DNA of 6,437 nucleotides from Accumulibacter sp. Lineage in GTDB: Bacteria; Pseudomonadota; Gammaproteobacteria; Burkholderiales; Rhodocyclaceae. The position numbers and the translations under genes were made by a program. Position 1 is the stretch's first letter. The number at the start of each line of letters is the position of its first letter. This document shows positions 5,984-6,437 of the stretch, piece after piece. Under the pieces are notes generated by a model. It searched no databases. It was not told where the DNA came from and saw only the letters and a program-made list of their open reading frames with translations. The DNA is taken from contig JAISNE010000003.1 of NCBI GenBank assembly GCA_031276375.1, positions 1 through 6,437 on the forward strand, given 5' to 3'.

Positions 5984-6254
5984 CTGATGTTTCCCCTCAA
6001 ATTTTCATGCACCCCCCTCGCTTTTTTCAAGACGAGACGGTAAATATACCCGTCGTCATTCCCGCGCAGGCGGGAATCGGTCATTCCGCCGCCTTTTCTG
6101 GATTCCCGCCTGCGCGGGAATGACGGGCACAGGGGTAGCTCGCACAGGTTGCATTGGCTTCCCCTTCCCTCTCCCGGAAATGCTCTTCACTGTTTGCCAT
6201 GACAGACTCTCAAGCCTTTCCTCTTTTCATGAATTTGAGGGGAAACTTCAGGGA
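5984..6254. repeat. Outer inverted repeat pair enclosing the dRS3-like cruciform
   Basis: The left arm (5984-6009) contains GTTTCCCCTCAAATTTTCAT and the right arm (6229-6254) contains ATGAATTTGAGGGGAAAC. The arms differ by a 2-base gap and one substitution over about 24-26 bases. They enclose about 219 bp that carry the dRS3-like palindrome, which gives a nested arrangement. It could be the ends of a small decayed mobile element, but no transposase is present. Confidence 0.6.
6054..6125. repeat. 25-bp perfect inverted repeat of two dRS3-like units
   Basis: The arms are 6054-6078 and 6101-6125 with a 22-base loop. Each arm contains a 20-bp unit of the form ATTCCC-N8-GGGAAT (6058-6077 and 6102-6121) that is itself palindromic, with 8-bp arms and a GCAG or CTGC loop. 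This is the pattern of the neisserial dRS3 repeat, a known target of filamentous prophage and IS insertion in Neisseria. Similar palindromes are widespread in beta- and gammaproteobacteria. No phage or IS gene is seen beside it here. Confidence 0.85.
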
Positions 6255-6335
6255 CAGAGGACGGAAAACAGTCATATTTGCGGCGCTTCGCGCCGGTAAC
6301 TGGCTGTCCTCTGTCCTCAGTCCTCTGTCCTCTGG
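6252..6335. repeat. Composite hairpin with GAGGACA heptamer arms
   Basis: Perfect 11-bp arms (6252-6262 and 6306-6316) enclose a CAGT/ACTG step (6269-6272 with 6299-6302) and an inner hairpin CGGCGC-TTC-GCGCCG (6281-6295). The right side continues as four tandem heptamers, TGTCCTC, TGTCCTC, AGTCCTC and TGTCCTC (6305-6332). It lies just downstream of the partial minus-strand gene ending at 6342 and could act as its terminator, although no clean U tract follows. Confidence 0.6.
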
Positions 6336-6341
6336 CCCCCT

Positions 6342-6437
6342 TCAATGCGAATCCGGCGGCGCGCCCACTACCTCCGCCAGACTCGCCGCGTCCAGCACGG
6401 CGTCCGCCCAGGCTTCCCGCTGCGCGGCGTCGGCCCG
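6342..6437 (-). CDS. C-terminal 31 residues of an unrecognised protein (5' end beyond window)
   Basis: A minus-strand frame stays open from the right edge to a TGA at 6342-6344. It reads RADAAQREAWADAVLDAAS... and ends ...GAPPDSH. The alanine- and acid-rich composition and G/C-rich third positions fit real coding sequence better than the Arg-rich opposite strand. The WADAVLDAASLAEVV tail faintly recalls the C-termini of Rpn/DUF4351-type proteins, but 31 residues are too few to assign a family. Confidence 0.55.
   Translation of the reverse strand, partial: RADAAQREAWADAVLDAASLAEVVGAPPDSH

Larger units (their letters stand above)
5937..6341. other. Gene-free, repeat-rich region upstream of the sugar transferase
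   Basis: No credible gene is found. The interval holds GAGGACA-type heptamers, an outer inverted repeat, a central dRS3-like cruciform and a composite hairpin, listed separately. The part between the cruciform and the right outer arm (about 6126-6228) is pyrimidine-rich on the plus strand, with no motif I recognise. I cannot pick a promoter for the sugar transferase with confidence. Confidence 0.5.

Noticed and set aside
5821..6084. An 87-residue minus-strand open frame starting MTDSRLRGNDDG
   Set aside because: That start is the familiar spurious translation of the ATTCCC-N8-GGGAAT repeat; the rest is a translation of MITE-like copy A.

Overview
The window comes from a GC-rich Gram-negative bacterium, most likely a betaproteobacterium of the Rhodocyclales/Nitrosomonadales type. 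That is inferred from base composition, the style of the DUF2130 and helicase proteins, and the abundance of short palindromic intergenic repeats. No rRNA, tRNA, CRISPR array or intact insertion sequence is visible.

All genes I can support lie on the minus strand. From right to left they are: the last 31 residues of an unrecognised protein (6342-6437); a complete small PglC/WcaJ-type initiating sugar transferase (5264-5824); a complete 1121-residue UvrD/RecB-type helicase-nuclease resembling AddA (1741-5106); and the N-terminal 220 residues of a DUF2130 coiled-coil protein that runs off the left edge (1-661). They do not look like one pathway. The sugar transferase starts lipid-linked glycan assembly at the membrane, the helicase-nuclease processes DNA ends, and the DUF2130 protein has no established function.

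The intergenic DNA is the unusual part. 662-1740 and 5825-6341 are gene-free and packed with repeats. Chief among these is a family of about 100-bp MITE-like elements with terminal inverted repeats of about 17 bp. One copy (5836-5936) sits just before the sugar transferase, one (1148-1241) is followed directly by a cloverleaf-shaped palindrome (1242-1323), two half-copies are joined end to end (1371-1476), and one (1636-1743) runs into the stop codon of the helicase gene. The copies share an internal hairpin whose stem shows compensatory base changes. The right-hand intergenic region also carries a 25-bp perfect inverted repeat built from two dRS3-like ATTCCC-N8-GGGAAT units, nested inside a larger inverted repeat, plus clusters of a GAGGACA heptamer. 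I found no convincing novel protein system; the repeat family is the best candidate for something undescribed.
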